Below are positions 14,162-14,424 of a stretch of DNA of 14,424 nucleotides, piece after piece (the stretch's first letter is position 1; the number at the start of each line of letters is the position of its first letter). The notes beneath the pieces were generated by a model, which saw only the letters and a program-made list of their open reading frames with translations, did no database searches and was not told the DNA's origin. Made by a program: the position numbers and the translations under genes. This DNA comes from Mariprofundaceae bacterium (GTDB taxonomy: Bacteria > Pseudomonadota > Zetaproteobacteria > Mariprofundales > J009): NCBI GenBank assembly GCA_015489095.1, contig WFMN01000127.1:1-14424 (forward strand). The letters run 5' to 3'.

Positions 14162-14424
14162 CCGCGGTGAAAAAATCATGAACCACGAAGACACAAAGGC
14201 ACAAAGAACGGATCTCATGCCGGTAGCGAATCAAGTCCAGCATGACGGATCCGGCATCCACCAACACCGCAGCCCATATAGATTCCGGGTCAAGCCCGGA
14301 ATGACGGCCGCCCTTTTCCCTCCGCGCCTCCGCGCCTCCGCGGTGAAAAGATCATGGAACCACAAAGACACAAAGGCACAAAGAACGGATGTTATGCCGG
14401 ACTTGATCCGGCATCCACTAACAC
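14162..14424. repeat. Direct composite repeats upstream of resB
   Basis: A composite unit occurs twice. It begins CCGCGGTGAAAA, continues with an AACCAC(G/A)AAGACACAAAGG stretch and CACAAAGAACGGAT (14162-14213 and 14338-14390), and then has an ATGCCGG...CCGGCATCCAC(C/T)AACAC hairpin segment. Between the copies lies TTCCGGGTCAAGCCCGGAA (14283-14301), followed by tandem CCTCCGCG units. The second hairpin, TGCCGGACTTGATCCGGCA (14395-14413), is the reverse complement of the one at 12294-12312. No gene is seen between 14087 and 14424. A resB promoter should lie here but was not recognised. The second unit runs to the window edge. Confidence 0.8.

Noticed and set aside
14087..14218. 44-codon N-terminal extension of resB
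   Set aside because: Part of it is encoded by a repeat that recurs at 14338-14390, and it precedes the usual ResB start with no family similarity.
14162..14390. Possible CRISPR array from the CACAAAGACACAAAGG repeats
   Set aside because: There are only two copies about 176 bases apart, the spacing holds other dispersed repeats, and there are no cas genes.

Overview
The window is G+C-rich, gene-dense bacterial chromosome with many overlapping genes. The gene families point to a proteobacterium. PurB is of the E. coli type. There is a Lol lipoprotein-export ABC system, a TatABC operon, the pabC-mltG pair, an XerD-like recombinase, and System II (ResB/CcsB) cytochrome c maturation, which is commoner in beta-, epsilon-, delta- and some deep-branching proteobacteria than in enteric bacteria. 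I cannot name the genus. No rRNA, tRNA or CRISPR array was seen.

Layout. (1) Bases 1-250, minus strand: the first 83 codons of purB, cut by the window edge. (2) 251-419: intergenic DNA holding a 123-bp imperfect palindrome with 12-bp terminal inverted repeats, resembling a MITE. (3) 420-4630, minus strand: a compressed five-gene operon, read from the right: CBS-pair protein, LolC/E permease, TPR plus two cyclic-nucleotide-binding domains, LolD ATPase, and an unrecognised exported/membrane protein. (4) 4673-4780: a 108-bp repeat element. (5) 4800-7421, minus strand: the operon tatA-tatB-tatC-thiL-pgpA with very short or negative spacing. (6) 7541-10184, plus strand, divergent from tat: pabC-mltG-xerD, each joined by a GTGA overlap. 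(7) 10200-10308: a second copy of the repeat element. (8) 10405-10972, plus strand: a DUF1778/TacA-type antitoxin with candidate operators, followed by the stub of its GNAT toxin. (9) 10974-14086, minus strand: resB then ccsB, separated by 176 bp of dispersed palindromic repeats. (10) 14087-14424: more dispersed repeats and no gene.

How the genes work together. Most are envelope housekeeping: lipoprotein release, folded-protein export, cytochrome c assembly, phosphatidylglycerol synthesis, and glycan-strand termination by MltG. ThiL, PabC and PurB are cofactor or purine metabolism. The least ordinary parts are the Lol operon with two nucleotide-sensing proteins built in, a PabC-like protein lacking the conserved family glutamate, a degraded toxin-antitoxin locus, and a paired repeat family that sits just 3' of genes and shows a compensatory base-pair change in its stem. 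I did not find a clearly new defence or mobile system.
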